NCBI GenBank assembly: GCA_016210515.1
Contig: JACQTZ010000027.1
Location: forward strand, 1 to 60,200
Source: Chloroflexota bacterium
Lineage (GTDB): Bacteria > Chloroflexota > Dehalococcoidia > UBA2985
DNA length: 60,200 bases
Direction: 5' to 3'
Notes under the pieces: generated by a model
What the model saw: the letters and a program-made list of their open reading frames with translations, nothing else
The model's database searches: none
Told to the model about the DNA's origin: nothing
Made by a program: the position numbers and the translations under genes
Part shown: positions 1 through 8,073 of the stretch, piece by piece
Numbering within the stretch: the stretch's first letter is position 1
Layout: every line of letters starts with the position of its first letter

Positions 1-815
1 CCCTGGTCGTGGTACATGCAGAGAACCACGTCGTACCGGCCGCCGATGGCCTGGTGGAAGACGATGTCGGCCGGCACCGGGCCCGTGGCGTCAATCCCTC
101 TGGCGCGGGCCGCTTCTACGGCAGGCGCGATCTCCCTGGCCTCCTCGTCGCCCATCAGGCCGCCGTCCGAGGCGTGGGGGTTGAGGGCGGCGACACCGAT
201 GCGTGGCTGAGGGAAGCCCCACCGTTGGAACTCCCGGTGGGTGAGCCCCAGCGTGGCCAAGATGTTGTCCCGCGTTACTGCGTCGCAGGCGGCCCGCAGC
301 GACCGGTGGGTAGTCAGATGGACCACCCGGAGCCGCCCAGTGACGAGCATGGTGGCCACCTGGGGAGCCCCCGTGAGCTTCTGCAGAAGCTCCGTGTGGC
401 CGATCTCCCGGTACCCCGCCAGGGCTGCCGCCTCCTTGTTGACCGGGCCGGTCACCATGGCTTGGGCCCTGTTGACGAGGCAAAGACGTGCCGCCAGCTC
501 TACCCACTCCATGGCGGCCTTCCCCGCAGCGGCAGATACTTTCCCTGCCTCGATCTCCTCGAGATGGAGGTTGCCCGGGTCGAGCACCGCCACGGCCTTC
601 GCTGGCCGGCCCACGCCCTCGGGGCCCGGGACCTCTCGGACGTCCAGGGCCAGCCCGAGCTGGGCCACGGTTGCCCGGAACACGTCCGCGCTGCCCACCA
701 CCAGAGGCAGACACAGCCCCCTCATCTCTGGCAACGACAGCGCCTTGGCGACCACCTCCGGCCCGATGCCACAGGGGTCGCCCATGGTGACGGCGAGAAC
801 GGGTCGCTTGCTCAT
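1..815 (-). CDS. pdxA: 4-hydroxythreonine-4-phosphate dehydrogenase PdxA (3' end cut by window)
   Basis: Enzyme of the DXP-dependent pyridoxal phosphate pathway: it oxidises 4-phosphohydroxy-L-threonine, giving the amino-ketone that PdxJ uses. About 271 residues are visible of a family length near 330; the frame stays open to the window edge, so the C-terminus is missing. Seen: the N-terminal signature MGDPCGIGPEVV and three regions carrying the metal-binding histidines (IGHTELLQK, NPHASDGGLMGDEE, MYHDQG). The ATG at 815 is the only sensible start, since the next upstream ATG hits a stop after two codons. An extended -10 lies about 20 bases upstream, so the transcript should have almost no leader. 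It appears to be transcribed alone. Confidence 0.96.
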   Translation of the reverse strand, partial: MSKRPVLAVTMGDPCGIGPEVVAKALSLPEMRGLCLPLVVGSADVFRATVAQLGLALDVREVPGPEGVGRPAKAVAVLDPGNLHLEEIEAGKVSAAAGKAAMEWVELAARLCLVNRAQAMVTGPVNKEAAALAGYREIGHTELLQKLTGAPQVATMLVTGRLRVVHLTTHRSLRAACDAVTRDNILATLGLTHREFQRWGFPQPRIGVAALNPHASDGGLMGDEEAREIAPAVEAARARGIDATGPVPADIVFHQAIGGRYDVVLCMYHDQ

Positions 816-832
816 GCCATCCGCTCGCGCCG

Positions 833-841
833 ATTATAGCA
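833..841 (-). promoter_or_regulatory. Extended -10 promoter of pdxA
   Basis: On the minus strand the bases read TGCTATAAT, a perfect extended -10 for the housekeeping sigma factor. The predicted transcription start is only about 10 bases before the pdxA ATG, so the mRNA would be close to leaderless. The same TGCTATAAT occurs before the cobalamin adenosyltransferase gene. No convincing -35 is visible, which is normal for extended -10 promoters. Confidence 0.55.
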
Positions 842-909
842 GGGCCTTGCTCCCGGGGCGTGTCCTGTGGCACCATGGGGGTGCTGGGGCGTCCCCTCGA
901 AAAGCGATG

Positions 910-1024
910 CGGCCCGCCGGGGCAAGCGGGCCGCGATAACGCCCCTCGGGTCGCCCGAGGGGCAGGGGAGAAGGATCCAAAACCCCAAGGCGGGGTTAGC
1001 CAGGCCCCCGGTGACCGGGGGGCA
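910..1024. other. Cluster of four GC-rich hairpins between pdxA and the next gene
   Basis: Four perfect inverted repeats follow one another: 910-918 with 927-935 (9 bp), 942-951 with 955-964 (10 bp, loop TCG), 982-987 with 993-998 (6 bp), and about 1005-1012 with 1016-1024. None is followed by a T-run on either strand, so they are not standard intrinsic terminators. They lie upstream of the pdxA promoter and downstream of the minus-strand gene at 1104-1535. No known RNA class was recognised. Confidence 0.5.
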
Positions 1025-1103
1025 GTGGAAGGATCGGCGGACGCCCCAGCAACAACAGTAACAACGTATCACGCCGGAGGCGTCCCGGGCGGGTCCCCTG
1101 ACG

Positions 1104-1535
1104 CTACGCCAGGGGGCTCGGTGCCGGGACGCGCTGCACGCTGGGCGTCTCCCACACCTCCAGCTTTTCCAGGGCCCCGTCTCCCCGGACCCACAAGATG
1201 CTCCGGTCCAGGTCGATGAGGAACCTCTGGCCTTGCAGCGAGTCGAACCTCCTTTCATGCAGGATGGCGAATTGGAAGTGGCGCAGGTTCCGCACCAGCG
1301 CCTCGGCCGTGCAATAGCCGCCGGCGATCAGGACGATGGCTGGGCGCTCGTCGGCGGGCACGGGCGACTGCACCAGCGCCCGGTTGCCCGTGGCGACGAT
1401 CCGCCCTGCTCGAACGGCCTCGGCCAGGAGCTCCTCGCGGCAACGACTGATGGGAAGGATGTCCGGCTCCTCCGCCGCCACCTGCGGCAGGTCCCGGTCC
1501 ACCAGCCATCGGAGCTTGCCGTGGTCTCCTAGCAT
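1104..1535 (-). CDS. Hypothetical protein, 143 aa
   Basis: Not recognised. A soluble protein with no signal peptide or membrane segment. The ATG at 1535 is chosen because GGGAGG sits six bases upstream; the longer reading from 1601 would run into the interspersed repeat at 1556-1670. The centre is hydrophobic and strand-rich (AIVLIAGGYCTAEALVRNL), followed by FLIDLDRSILWVRGDGALEKLEVW, which looks like a small alpha/beta fold. The next gene downstream on the strand is pdxA, beyond the hairpin cluster. The function cannot be inferred. Confidence 0.7.
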   Translation of the reverse strand: MLGDHGKLRWLVDRDLPQVAAEEPDILPISRCREELLAEAVRAGRIVATGNRALVQSPVPADERPAIVLIAGGYCTAEALVRNLRHFQFAILHERRFDSLQGQRFLIDLDRSILWVRGDGALEKLEVWETPSVQRVPAPSPLA

Positions 1536-1555
1536 GGCGCCCTCCCTTTCTTCCT

Positions 1556-1670
1556 TGTCATTCTGAGCCCCGATACCATCGGGGCGAAGAATCCAAGGCA
1601 TCCCACTGACTCGGCCTGCGCTTTAGATTCTTCGGTCGTCCCGACCTGTCGGGACTCCCTCAGAATGACA
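1556..1670. repeat. MITE-like palindromic repeat, copy A
   Basis: A 115-bp element bounded by the terminal inverted repeat TGTCATTCTGAG / CTCAGAATGACA. Inner inverted arms are GAAGAATC and GATTCTTCGG, and two small CCCGA...TCGGG hairpins are included. Related copies lie at 32942-33042 and 45669-45785. It has no coding capacity. Confidence 0.8.
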
Positions 1671-1798
1671 GGGCATATGTTTAGCTCACCGTTCAAGACT
1701 CTGTAAAGGGCTAGAAGCCACTGGGAAATCCCTCACCCCCTGGCAGAGGGGGATGTACCCCCTCTGCACTCCCCCCAAAAGCGATTTTCCGACCGAGG

Positions 1799-3922
1799 CT
1801 ACGCCCTGACCTGGTTCACTGGAAGCGTACAAGCTACAGAGGTTCCCTTTCCTACCTTGCTTTTGAGCTGGATGCTCCCCCCATGGAGCTCAACCAGGTG
1901 CTTTGCAATTGCAAGGCCGAGACCGCTGCCTCCATTTCTTTGGGTATCAGGGCTCCCACCTCTATAGTACTCGTGAAACATCATCTCCTGCTCATCCTCT
2001 GGGATGCCAGGGCCTGTATCGGACACCACAATAACTACTTGGTGGTCTTCTCTATAAGCACGCAGCGAAAGCTCTCCACCGGATGGCGTAAATTTGTTGG
2101 CATTGCTCAGCAGATTCAACAGGACCCTCTCGAATCTCAGCCGGTCAAGATATAGCTGGGAAAGGTCCGGTGATACGTCGATCCGAAGGCTCTGCTTCTT
2201 CGCCTCTATGGGCGGCCTCACAAGCGTCACCGCACCGTAAATCAGCTCCGCCATACTTACTTGCTCCAGGTCTAGCTTCAGCAAGCTGCCTCGCATTTGA
2301 GCGTAGTCGAGGGACTCCTGGATCATTCGCTCAAGCCGATCGACGCCGCTCTGAAGCGCTCGCATAACCCGTTGCCTGTGGCCCTGAGTCAGAGTCGCCT
2401 CAGATTCAGAAAGGAACTCAACGGCACTTCTAACCGCTGTAACGGGAGACTTGAGCTCGTGAGCAATGGTACGCAAGAGGTTGGACTTCAGGAGCTCCAG
2501 GCTCTCCAACTCTTTTAGCCGCATCGACTCCAGGTGGTACAGTCGCGAGTTTTCGAGAGTAGTCGCGGCCTGGCTGGCTACCGTAGCGAGCAGATCGATA
2601 TCTTCTCGAGAGAAGTCATCCTCGGTGATCTTAGGCCCTAGAGCCAAGATGCCGGTCAGCTCCCCCTTGGATTTCATGGCTAACAATAGCTCAATGCCGC
2701 AGGTGCGCAGCATCTCCTTTTCGGAGTCTGCCATAGCTTGTAAATAAGGGTCAACCTCAAGCTCTCTAGGAGTCAAGACAGTGCCCTTATTTTCCAACCA
2801 GTGACTGATGATGGAGTTCCTACCAACCGAAGGACCTGGCACCCCTTTACTCCTTGACGTTTCCAGGGGAAGGTAGGCATCTTCTTGAGCATCAAGAAGG
2901 AGAACGTAGACTCGCTGGGTCTGCATGACAATGGTCAACATGCTTTCCAGGTTTTTTACCAGGCCGTTCAAGTCGGTGACATCTCTTGTCTCAGAGATGA
3001 ACCTCTTCAATGCGATGAGGTGGTCATATCGCTCCCGCAAGAAGATACGATCAACCTGGGATTGGATTCTGGAGATGGCAGGAGGAAGAAGTATCGACAC
3101 CGGAAGTAGTCCTGCTACCGTAGCCATCACTGCCACCGAGCCACCGCTGGTACTTTCGCGAAACAGGTGCCACAAGACAAGAAAGGTAACGCCATACACA
3201 GTGAAGACCACTGTGCTAACGCAGAAGTAGGCCAGACCTTTGCGCAGGACTACGCGCAGGTCCATCAGTTGATAGCGGACTATGGCGATGGTAGTGAAGA
3301 CACCAAAAAAGATACTGAAGATGGCCCCCATTGGGTACGTCCTCAGTCCCAAAGGGGGTAGCGCGTCGGTGGTCCCTCCCACAAGAGCCATTCCCACGCC
3401 TAGCATGAAGTATTCCATGCGGTTCTTCTCGTCTCGAGAGCGGGACTGGCTGCGTGCTCGGGCCAACAGTAACAGAGCAGCCACAGGGGGCAGCCAGGTC
3501 ACCACAAGGTACACAGGAAACGCGGGACCGGGGATGGGTGCGTAGCCGTAGAACTTGAGCTGCATTCCCGTTGCCACCAGGTCTGAAAGGGATAACACAG
3601 CCAAGGCAATCCCGGCTCCGTAAGCGCACAGAACGACCAGCCGGTTTGTACGATGGTTGGTGATAAAGTAGGTGGAGTGGTAACACAGAATGCCCACAAA
3701 GGGGATTACCACCAGTACCCACCTCTCCCACTGGTAAGCATAGTTCAGATTGGGGCTGGAACGCATCCCGAAGATGGTGAATCCCCAGAGTCCCATGACA
3801 AAGAGAAAGACGGCGAATATACGATGGCGAAAACTGCGCCAGTCGCTCCTCAGCACCAGCCCAGTCAGGAACATGCAGATGAGAAACACTACCAGCGGCA
3901 CAACCTTGTATATAATAGCCAC
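1799..3922 (-). CDS. Membrane sensor histidine kinase (7TM-GAF-HisKA-HATPase)
   Basis: A 707-aa hybrid-free sensor kinase. Residues 1-290 hold about eight hydrophobic helices, resembling the N-terminal 7TM sensor region of histidine kinases. A GAF-like domain spans about 315-460 and a linker helix leads to HisKA with the phospho-acceptor His488 in RTIAHELKSPVTAV. The ATPase domain shows an N-box (LLNLLSNANKFTP), G1 (DTGPGIP) and G2 (GGSGLGLAIAKHL). It is inferred to autophosphorylate and pass phosphate to a response regulator, perhaps the OmpR-type one at 6352. The ATG lies 13 bp after the GH3-family gene, so the two are almost certainly co-transcribed. Confidence 0.95.
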   Translation of the reverse strand: MAIIYKVVPLVVFLICMFLTGLVLRSDWRSFRHRIFAVFLFVMGLWGFTIFGMRSSPNLNYAYQWERWVLVVIPFVGILCYHSTYFITNHRTNRLVVLCAYGAGIALAVLSLSDLVATGMQLKFYGYAPIPGPAFPVYLVVTWLPPVAALLLLARARSQSRSRDEKNRMEYFMLGVGMALVGGTTDALPPLGLRTYPMGAIFSIFFGVFTTIAIVRYQLMDLRVVLRKGLAYFCVSTVVFTVYGVTFLVLWHLFRESTSGGSVAVMATVAGLLPVSILLPPAISRIQSQVDRIFLRERYDHLIALKRFISETRDVTDLNGLVKNLESMLTIVMQTQRVYVLLLDAQEDAYLPLETSRSKGVPGPSVGRNSIISHWLENKGTVLTPRELEVDPYLQAMADSEKEMLRTCGIELLLAMKSKGELTGILALGPKITEDDFSREDIDLLATVASQAATTLENSRLYHLESMRLKELESLELLKSNLLRTIAHELKSPVTAVRSAVEFLSESEATLTQGHRQRVMRALQSGVDRLERMIQESLDYAQMRGSLLKLDLEQVSMAELIYGAVTLVRPPIEAKKQSLRIDVSPDLSQLYLDRLRFERVLLNLLSNANKFTPSGGELSLRAYREDHQVVIVVSDTGPGIPEDEQEMMFHEYYRGGSPDTQRNGGSGLGLAIAKHLVELHGGSIQLKSKVGKGTSVACTLPVNQVRA

Positions 3923-3935
3923 GGCTGTGTCCTCC

Positions 3936-5564
3936 TCAGGATTGTGAAGCCATCTCCAAGAGGTCCTCTACATCTTCTTCTGTAGAGTTCATCCGTGGAG
4001 GGATGCGTCGCGCCAGGTCATATCCATGCTCTCTTCTGTCTTCGTATAGCCGGTCAAAGGTGCCCGCCAGGAGCATGGTCACCCGCATTGGCCTAATACC
4101 GAGCATTCGTTCAAGATCGCGGTAGAAGGAGTCCACCTCCTTCATTCTTGTGTGAAGCGCCATTTCAACGGCCTCTGTCTCTGGCCACTCTCCCTCAAGC
4201 TCAGCATAGACGTGGAGGAGAGGAGCGTTTCCCAGGAACTCCTTGCGGGCTGTCCACTCTCGAATCCTGTAGGGCGTAAGGTTAATGGCCTCCCAAAAGG
4301 TCTTCTCGTCTATTCTCGTGAATCCAGCCAGGTCAATACGGTCGTCCGCTCTTCCCAAGAATGTGAATGGAGGAAAAGAGACCTCCTTCTCCCACTGGTC
4401 ACGGGGCAGAAACCGAAGGAAGTGTCCCACCCTGTAGCGAACCAGGGACATCCCGTAGAAGTTGGTGATGACGACCTCATACTCTTTACCTGGCTCCACC
4501 TGGTCAAGCAGGACTGTCCGAGGCACGTATGTGTCGTCTTCTCGACTCTTGGTGGAGTCCTCTATGGGGATAAACTCGAAAAAGTCGGCGAAGGGATTGA
4601 ACACAAGCCCACGCTTGTTCCAGGTTTGCATTCCCATGATCCCCCCCTCGGTACACACGTAGAGCTCGAAAGGAGGCCAGCCCCAATATTCACTAACCTT
4701 ATCTCGGAAGATAGAACTGTCTATACCCCATCCAACTATGGCTTTGGGCTTCCAGATGTCCCTGGGAAGAATGGGTCTCCCCAGGAGCTTGCTCTTGAGG
4801 TACGCCTTCCCCATCACCAGCCTTGCGGATGGGCTCAGCGAGCGTCTTTCTCTGATGTCTCCCTTTGCCTGCTGGCAGAAACTCTCACCCACTTTGGCCA
4901 AGACGCTGGACATGGAAACAATGACGTCAACCCTCTTGCCCAGTGACTCTTGGAAACCAGCACGCACCCGGTCACTGAACTCCATGCTCTCTGAAACTTC
5001 GGGGTCCAGTATGCCTCGGAATCCAAAGCGGTCTCTCATGCCAAAGGTCGCCAACCCTGAGAGATAGGGACGTTCCGGGGCATTGTACAGCACCATATCT
5101 CCTGGCCATACTTTCACTTCTCCACGACGGGAAGCGGCGGCGAGGATAAAAGAGGCCATCAGATTATCGAGTAACCGGTTTAATCCTCTCTGAGTGTACG
5201 GGACCCATTTGAAGCGTGCTTGAGCACCGGTTGTACTTGTCCAGATGAAATCCTGCTTTTCTGGGGGGAACTCATGGAGCTCGTCAAGATAAGGCAGGTA
5301 GTCCTTGTAGGTTGTCAGGGGCGTGGTGAGTCTGAACTCCTCCGTGTTTTGAGGCACTGCGCCTCTAAGAAGCCTCCGGCCGAGAGGAGTAGCGCTAATG
5401 GTTTTGACCTGCTCCCGCAGGAGCAGGTCCTGGATATCGATGAACTCTGAAAGGGACAGGTCCAGAAAACCGCAATACTTTGCCCAGAGCACTTGGGCGT
5501 CAGGCGTTAACCCCTCCACTCTGGGTAGAGGGGTCCTGGCTGCAACCGACTGAGAACGAGTCAT
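3936..5564 (-). CDS. GH3 auxin-responsive-promoter family protein (acyl-adenylating amido synthetase-like)
   Basis: A 542-aa GH3-family protein. GH3 enzymes adenylate a carboxylic acid with ATP and couple it to an amine, usually an amino acid; substrates of bacterial members are largely unknown. Seen: the nucleotide-loop region IWTSTTGAQARFKWVPYT (about 108-125), the mid-protein motif YVCTEGGIMGMQ, and the GH3 hallmark YEVVITNFYGMSLVRYRVGH, followed by FLGRADDRIDLAGF and a C-terminal cap. The length matches the family. It lies 13 bp before the membrane histidine kinase and 98 bp after a secreted protein. A product sensed by that kinase is an attractive but untested inference. Confidence 0.9.
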   Translation of the reverse strand: MTRSQSVAARTPLPRVEGLTPDAQVLWAKYCGFLDLSLSEFIDIQDLLLREQVKTISATPLGRRLLRGAVPQNTEEFRLTTPLTTYKDYLPYLDELHEFPPEKQDFIWTSTTGAQARFKWVPYTQRGLNRLLDNLMASFILAAASRRGEVKVWPGDMVLYNAPERPYLSGLATFGMRDRFGFRGILDPEVSESMEFSDRVRAGFQESLGKRVDVIVSMSSVLAKVGESFCQQAKGDIRERRSLSPSARLVMGKAYLKSKLLGRPILPRDIWKPKAIVGWGIDSSIFRDKVSEYWGWPPFELYVCTEGGIMGMQTWNKRGLVFNPFADFFEFIPIEDSTKSREDDTYVPRTVLLDQVEPGKEYEVVITNFYGMSLVRYRVGHFLRFLPRDQWEKEVSFPPFTFLGRADDRIDLAGFTRIDEKTFWEAINLTPYRIREWTARKEFLGNAPLLHVYAELEGEWPETEAVEMALHTRMKEVDSFYRDLERMLGIRPMRVTMLLAGTFDRLYEDRREHGYDLARRIPPRMNSTEEDVEDLLEMASQS

Positions 5565-5662
5565 CTTCTCAATAGCGCTCCGGTTAGCCGTCGCCAGCGC
5601 CTAAATCGCATGGCGCGCTGTCCGCCATGACCTGGGCCTCAAGAACAGGCCAAACTCCTGGG

Positions 5663-6199
5663 CTATTGCAGCGTGCCGCTGAAGGTGACTGCACCCACGA
5701 AGGTCCCAAAGGAGGCATTCCAATTCAGGCAGGCGCTCAGCGTGCCACGCCCCTTGATCTCACTGCCGCCGGTTGTGCTCCAGTGTCCTTCATCAAGAAT
5801 CTGGCACTGGGGTGAGTTCGAAATCTCCGAATGGTATCGGCCGCTGGCAACGGTGCTGCCAGTGATTGGGTCTATTACGCTGAAGGTCCCTTCGGCCGTC
5901 CCATCAATGACAACCGCCGTAGTGATGTCAGGGGAGCTGAACAACTCGTTGGACTTCTGGTTCATGCTCAGGGCTTTTCCTGCCAGGGAAGCAGGCCCGT
6001 AAATGATACCCCCGGCCACGCTTTCGCTCTCGATACGAACGCGGCCGGAATGGCCGGCAGGGATTGGAGCAGAAATGCCCGTCACCGCTATGCTCGCTAC
6101 AGCCTGGAACGGGGCCGGCGCGGCAGCCACTGCTGCGGTCGTGAAAGCGCCGAGCAGAATAACGGCCAGAACTCCTGGTAGCAACAACATCCGTCTCAT
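5663..6199 (-). CDS. Secreted hypothetical protein with signal peptide
   Basis: A 178-aa protein beginning MRRMLLLPGVLAVILLGAF, a clear signal peptide with a likely cleavage after the alanine-rich AAVAAA stretch. The mature part is strand-rich and Gly/Ser/Thr-rich, with two cysteines that may pair (SPQCQIL and LSACLNW). The ATG at 6199 is preferred over the upstream one at 6241 because AGGGAGG precedes it and it puts the signal peptide at the N-terminus. No family was recognised. It sits between the response regulator and the GH3 gene on the same strand, so it may belong to the same signalling unit. Confidence 0.75.
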   Translation of the reverse strand: MRRMLLLPGVLAVILLGAFTTAAVAAAPAPFQAVASIAVTGISAPIPAGHSGRVRIESESVAGGIIYGPASLAGKALSMNQKSNELFSSPDITTAVVIDGTAEGTFSVIDPITGSTVASGRYHSEISNSPQCQILDEGHWSTTGGSEIKGRGTLSACLNWNASFGTFVGAVTFSGTLQ

Positions 6200-6351
6200 T
6201 TGGTGCCCTCCCTTTTGAGATTCGACAAAGCTAGCGAGCACCTATTGTAACGAAACTGCCCTATCCGAATCTATGAATCCCGTAACTAACAGGTGGAGAT
6301 TTTGTAAATAGATTTCGCGTTGTTACAGAGGTTCAATACTGTCAGAATCGG

Positions 6352-7044
6352 TCAAGGAGATTTAGCGATGAACTTGTATCCAATGCCCCGCTCTGTGGCG
6401 ATGAATACGGGGGCGCTGGCGTTGTCTCCCAGCTTCTGCCGCAGGTGCTGGACGTATGTTTTGAGATAGTCGTAAGCATCGGCGTACTCTTGTCCCCAAA
6501 CCTTGACCAAGATCTCGACATGTGAGAGGGGCTTTCCTGCATTGCTGGCAAGAAGGTAGAGGAGATTGTATTCCCTGGGGGTAAGACACGCCAGTTCTCC
6601 CTGGACCCGGACTTCACGGGAGTCTGGATCAATAACAAGCTGCTCGTTCTCAAAACTCAGCCTTTGGTTACCCAGGTGGTTCTGAGTCCTGCGCAACACA
6701 GCCTGGGACCTTGCCATGAACTCCATCTGGTTGAACGGCTTCGTGATGTAATCGTCAGCACCGGCCTCAAGACCTCGCACTATATCCTTTTTCTGGTCCC
6801 GTACCGTTAGGATAATAATGGGTACATCGCTGTTTTCTCTTATTCGCCGACACACTTCCAGGCCATCTATGTCGGGTAGTCCAAGGTCCAATATGACAAT
6901 ATCGGGGTGCTCGTCGTCGAAGAGTTCGATGCCTTTCGTGCCGTTCTGGGCAACAAGGACAGTGGCTTCAGGCCAGCGGATTTCAAAGCAGAGCGCTACC
7001 ATGTCGCCGATATCCACGTCGTCGTCAACAATCAGTGCTTTCAA
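6352..7044 (-). CDS. OmpR/PhoB-family response regulator
   Basis: A receiver domain with the acidic pocket (ALIVDDDVDIGD), phospho-acceptor Asp in VILDLGLPDIDGLEV, Thr in ILTVRD and Lys in DDYITKPFN, followed by a winged-helix DNA-binding domain (LTPREYNLLYLLASNAGK ... YLKTYVQHLRQKLGD, ERGIGYKF). The start is placed at the TTG at 7044: a strong GGAGG lies five bases upstream of it, whereas the ATG at 7062 has no ribosome site. It is followed by the secreted protein, GH3 and kinase genes, and the NarL-type kinase at 7.7 kb is divergent from it. It is therefore the likely partner of one of these kinases and a candidate regulator of this block. Confidence 0.93.
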   Translation of the reverse strand: MKALIVDDDVDIGDMVALCFEIRWPEATVLVAQNGTKGIELFDDEHPDIVILDLGLPDIDGLEVCRRIRENSDVPIIILTVRDQKKDIVRGLEAGADDYITKPFNQMEFMARSQAVLRRTQNHLGNQRLSFENEQLVIDPDSREVRVQGELACLTPREYNLLYLLASNAGKPLSHVEILVKVWGQEYADAYDYLKTYVQHLRQKLGDNASAPVFIATERGIGYKFIAKSP

Positions 7045-7136
7045 TCTCACCTCCTCAGGCATTTCAGGGCTCAGAATACTACGCAAGTTTCCCACACCGA
7101 GAAGCGCGAGGCGCTCTTATTACACAGGTAAGTCAA

Positions 7137-7148
7137 GACATATATGTC
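7137..7148. promoter_or_regulatory. Perfect 12-bp palindrome upstream of the response regulator
   Basis: GACATATATGTC lies 93 bp before the regulator start, in the 670-bp divergent gap between the regulator and the NarL-type kinase. On the minus strand it overlaps a TTGACA hexamer, so it could be an operator over a promoter. The role is inferred from position only. Confidence 0.3.
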
Positions 7149-7716
7149 AAGTACACCTGGTTTGTGCGACAGGTTGTTCCTGAAAACTCCAACTTCATTC
7201 AAATCATATTCTCACTACACTCACACCTCTCTATAGAGATAATGCGGCTGATGTCAGGAGGTCTGGAAACCAGCGACGGTAAGTGAGGAGATGACGCGCC
7301 ATACACGGGAAAGAACAGCGCCCAAAGCTCGGCCTGGGCTTCCCCCTCCTGTGCGATGAGACCGCGTTGCCACATCAAGGGGAGGGGGAAGGGTACCGCG
7401 TGGCATGTCCCCTCACCAGTGGTGCTGGAAGCTCTGATAGGGATACTCTCTCCTGGGAGCAGGGGTAGCCCACGCCGGGTGGTATTGGAATGCCCCAAAG
7501 CGTGCGGCCAACAACAGGTGCTCCCTTCCCACAGTTTGCACCACTTACCTAATGATTACAAAAGTCCTACTTCAATCTTACCCCTTATAAACTGACATCC
7601 ACATCTAGGCCCTCTATATTCTGAATCTTGAAACCAAGAGCATCCCTGGGTTCACTGCGCAGCTTCAGGGAAGGTTGGTTTGGAATGCCAGCATTCGAGA
7701 GGAGGGACATAGCACG
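7149..7716. other. Divergent intergenic region, no gene seen
   Basis: About 570 bp between the response regulator and the divergent kinase. Short reading frames exist on both strands (for example minus 7199-7498) but have low-complexity, atypical composition and no ribosome site. Nothing beyond possible promoters was identified. Confidence 0.4.
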
Positions 7717-8073
7717 ATGGAAAACTTCAGTTTCGGGGAGGTAAGGTCAGACGACCGTCCGCGTAGCGCCGTCCATGCCTGGCTTGCACCATCATATCCG
7801 GACCTAGCTCTATTCATTCCTATCATCGTCACAGCAATTCTAATCGCAGGGACAATGCGTGCTATCATGACAATGGGGTACAGCACATCTGCTGGCACCG
7901 TCGTCTGGACAGCGGCTCTCTTGCAGTTTGTACACCTCTCTGTTGGCCTGCTAATCACGGTCGTATGGCGGTGGAGCATCTACAAGGGGTTGGTGGGCGG
8001 CTCTCATAGTCACCTACTCCCCTTTTCTGGGCGCGGCCATAGCCAGTACCTGGGTTACCTTGTGGCTCAATGA
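7717..8073 (+). CDS. NarL-type sensor kinase, N-terminal membrane part (before a frameshift)
   Basis: The first half of a split gene. The ATG at 7717 follows GGAGGG by about 11 bases. The 118-aa product has two membrane helices (LALFIPIIVTAILIAG and LLQFVHLSVGLLITVVW), then turns into nonsense and stops at 8071-8073. The next reading frame continues with two more helices from about 7982 (WWAALIVTYSPFLGAAIAS). Removing one G from the GGGG run at about 7985-7988 would join the frames. The gene is either truly broken or carries a one-base sequencing insertion. Confidence 0.6.
   Translation: MENFSFGEVRSDDRPRSAVHAWLAPSYPDLALFIPIIVTAILIAGTMRAIMTMGYSTSAGTVVWTAALLQFVHLSVGLLITVVWRWSIYKGLVGGSHSHLLPFSGRGHSQYLGYLVAQ

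Noticed and set aside
9..839. Plus-strand 276-aa open frame over the left edge
   Set aside because: Antisense shadow of pdxA, whose minus-strand protein has all family motifs.
816..1103. T-box or other amino-acid leader before pdxA
   Set aside because: No T-box core sequence, and the pdxA promoter lies downstream of the hairpins.
7199..7498. Minus-strand 99-aa frame in the divergent gap
   Set aside because: No ribosome site, unusual composition and no protein-like pattern.
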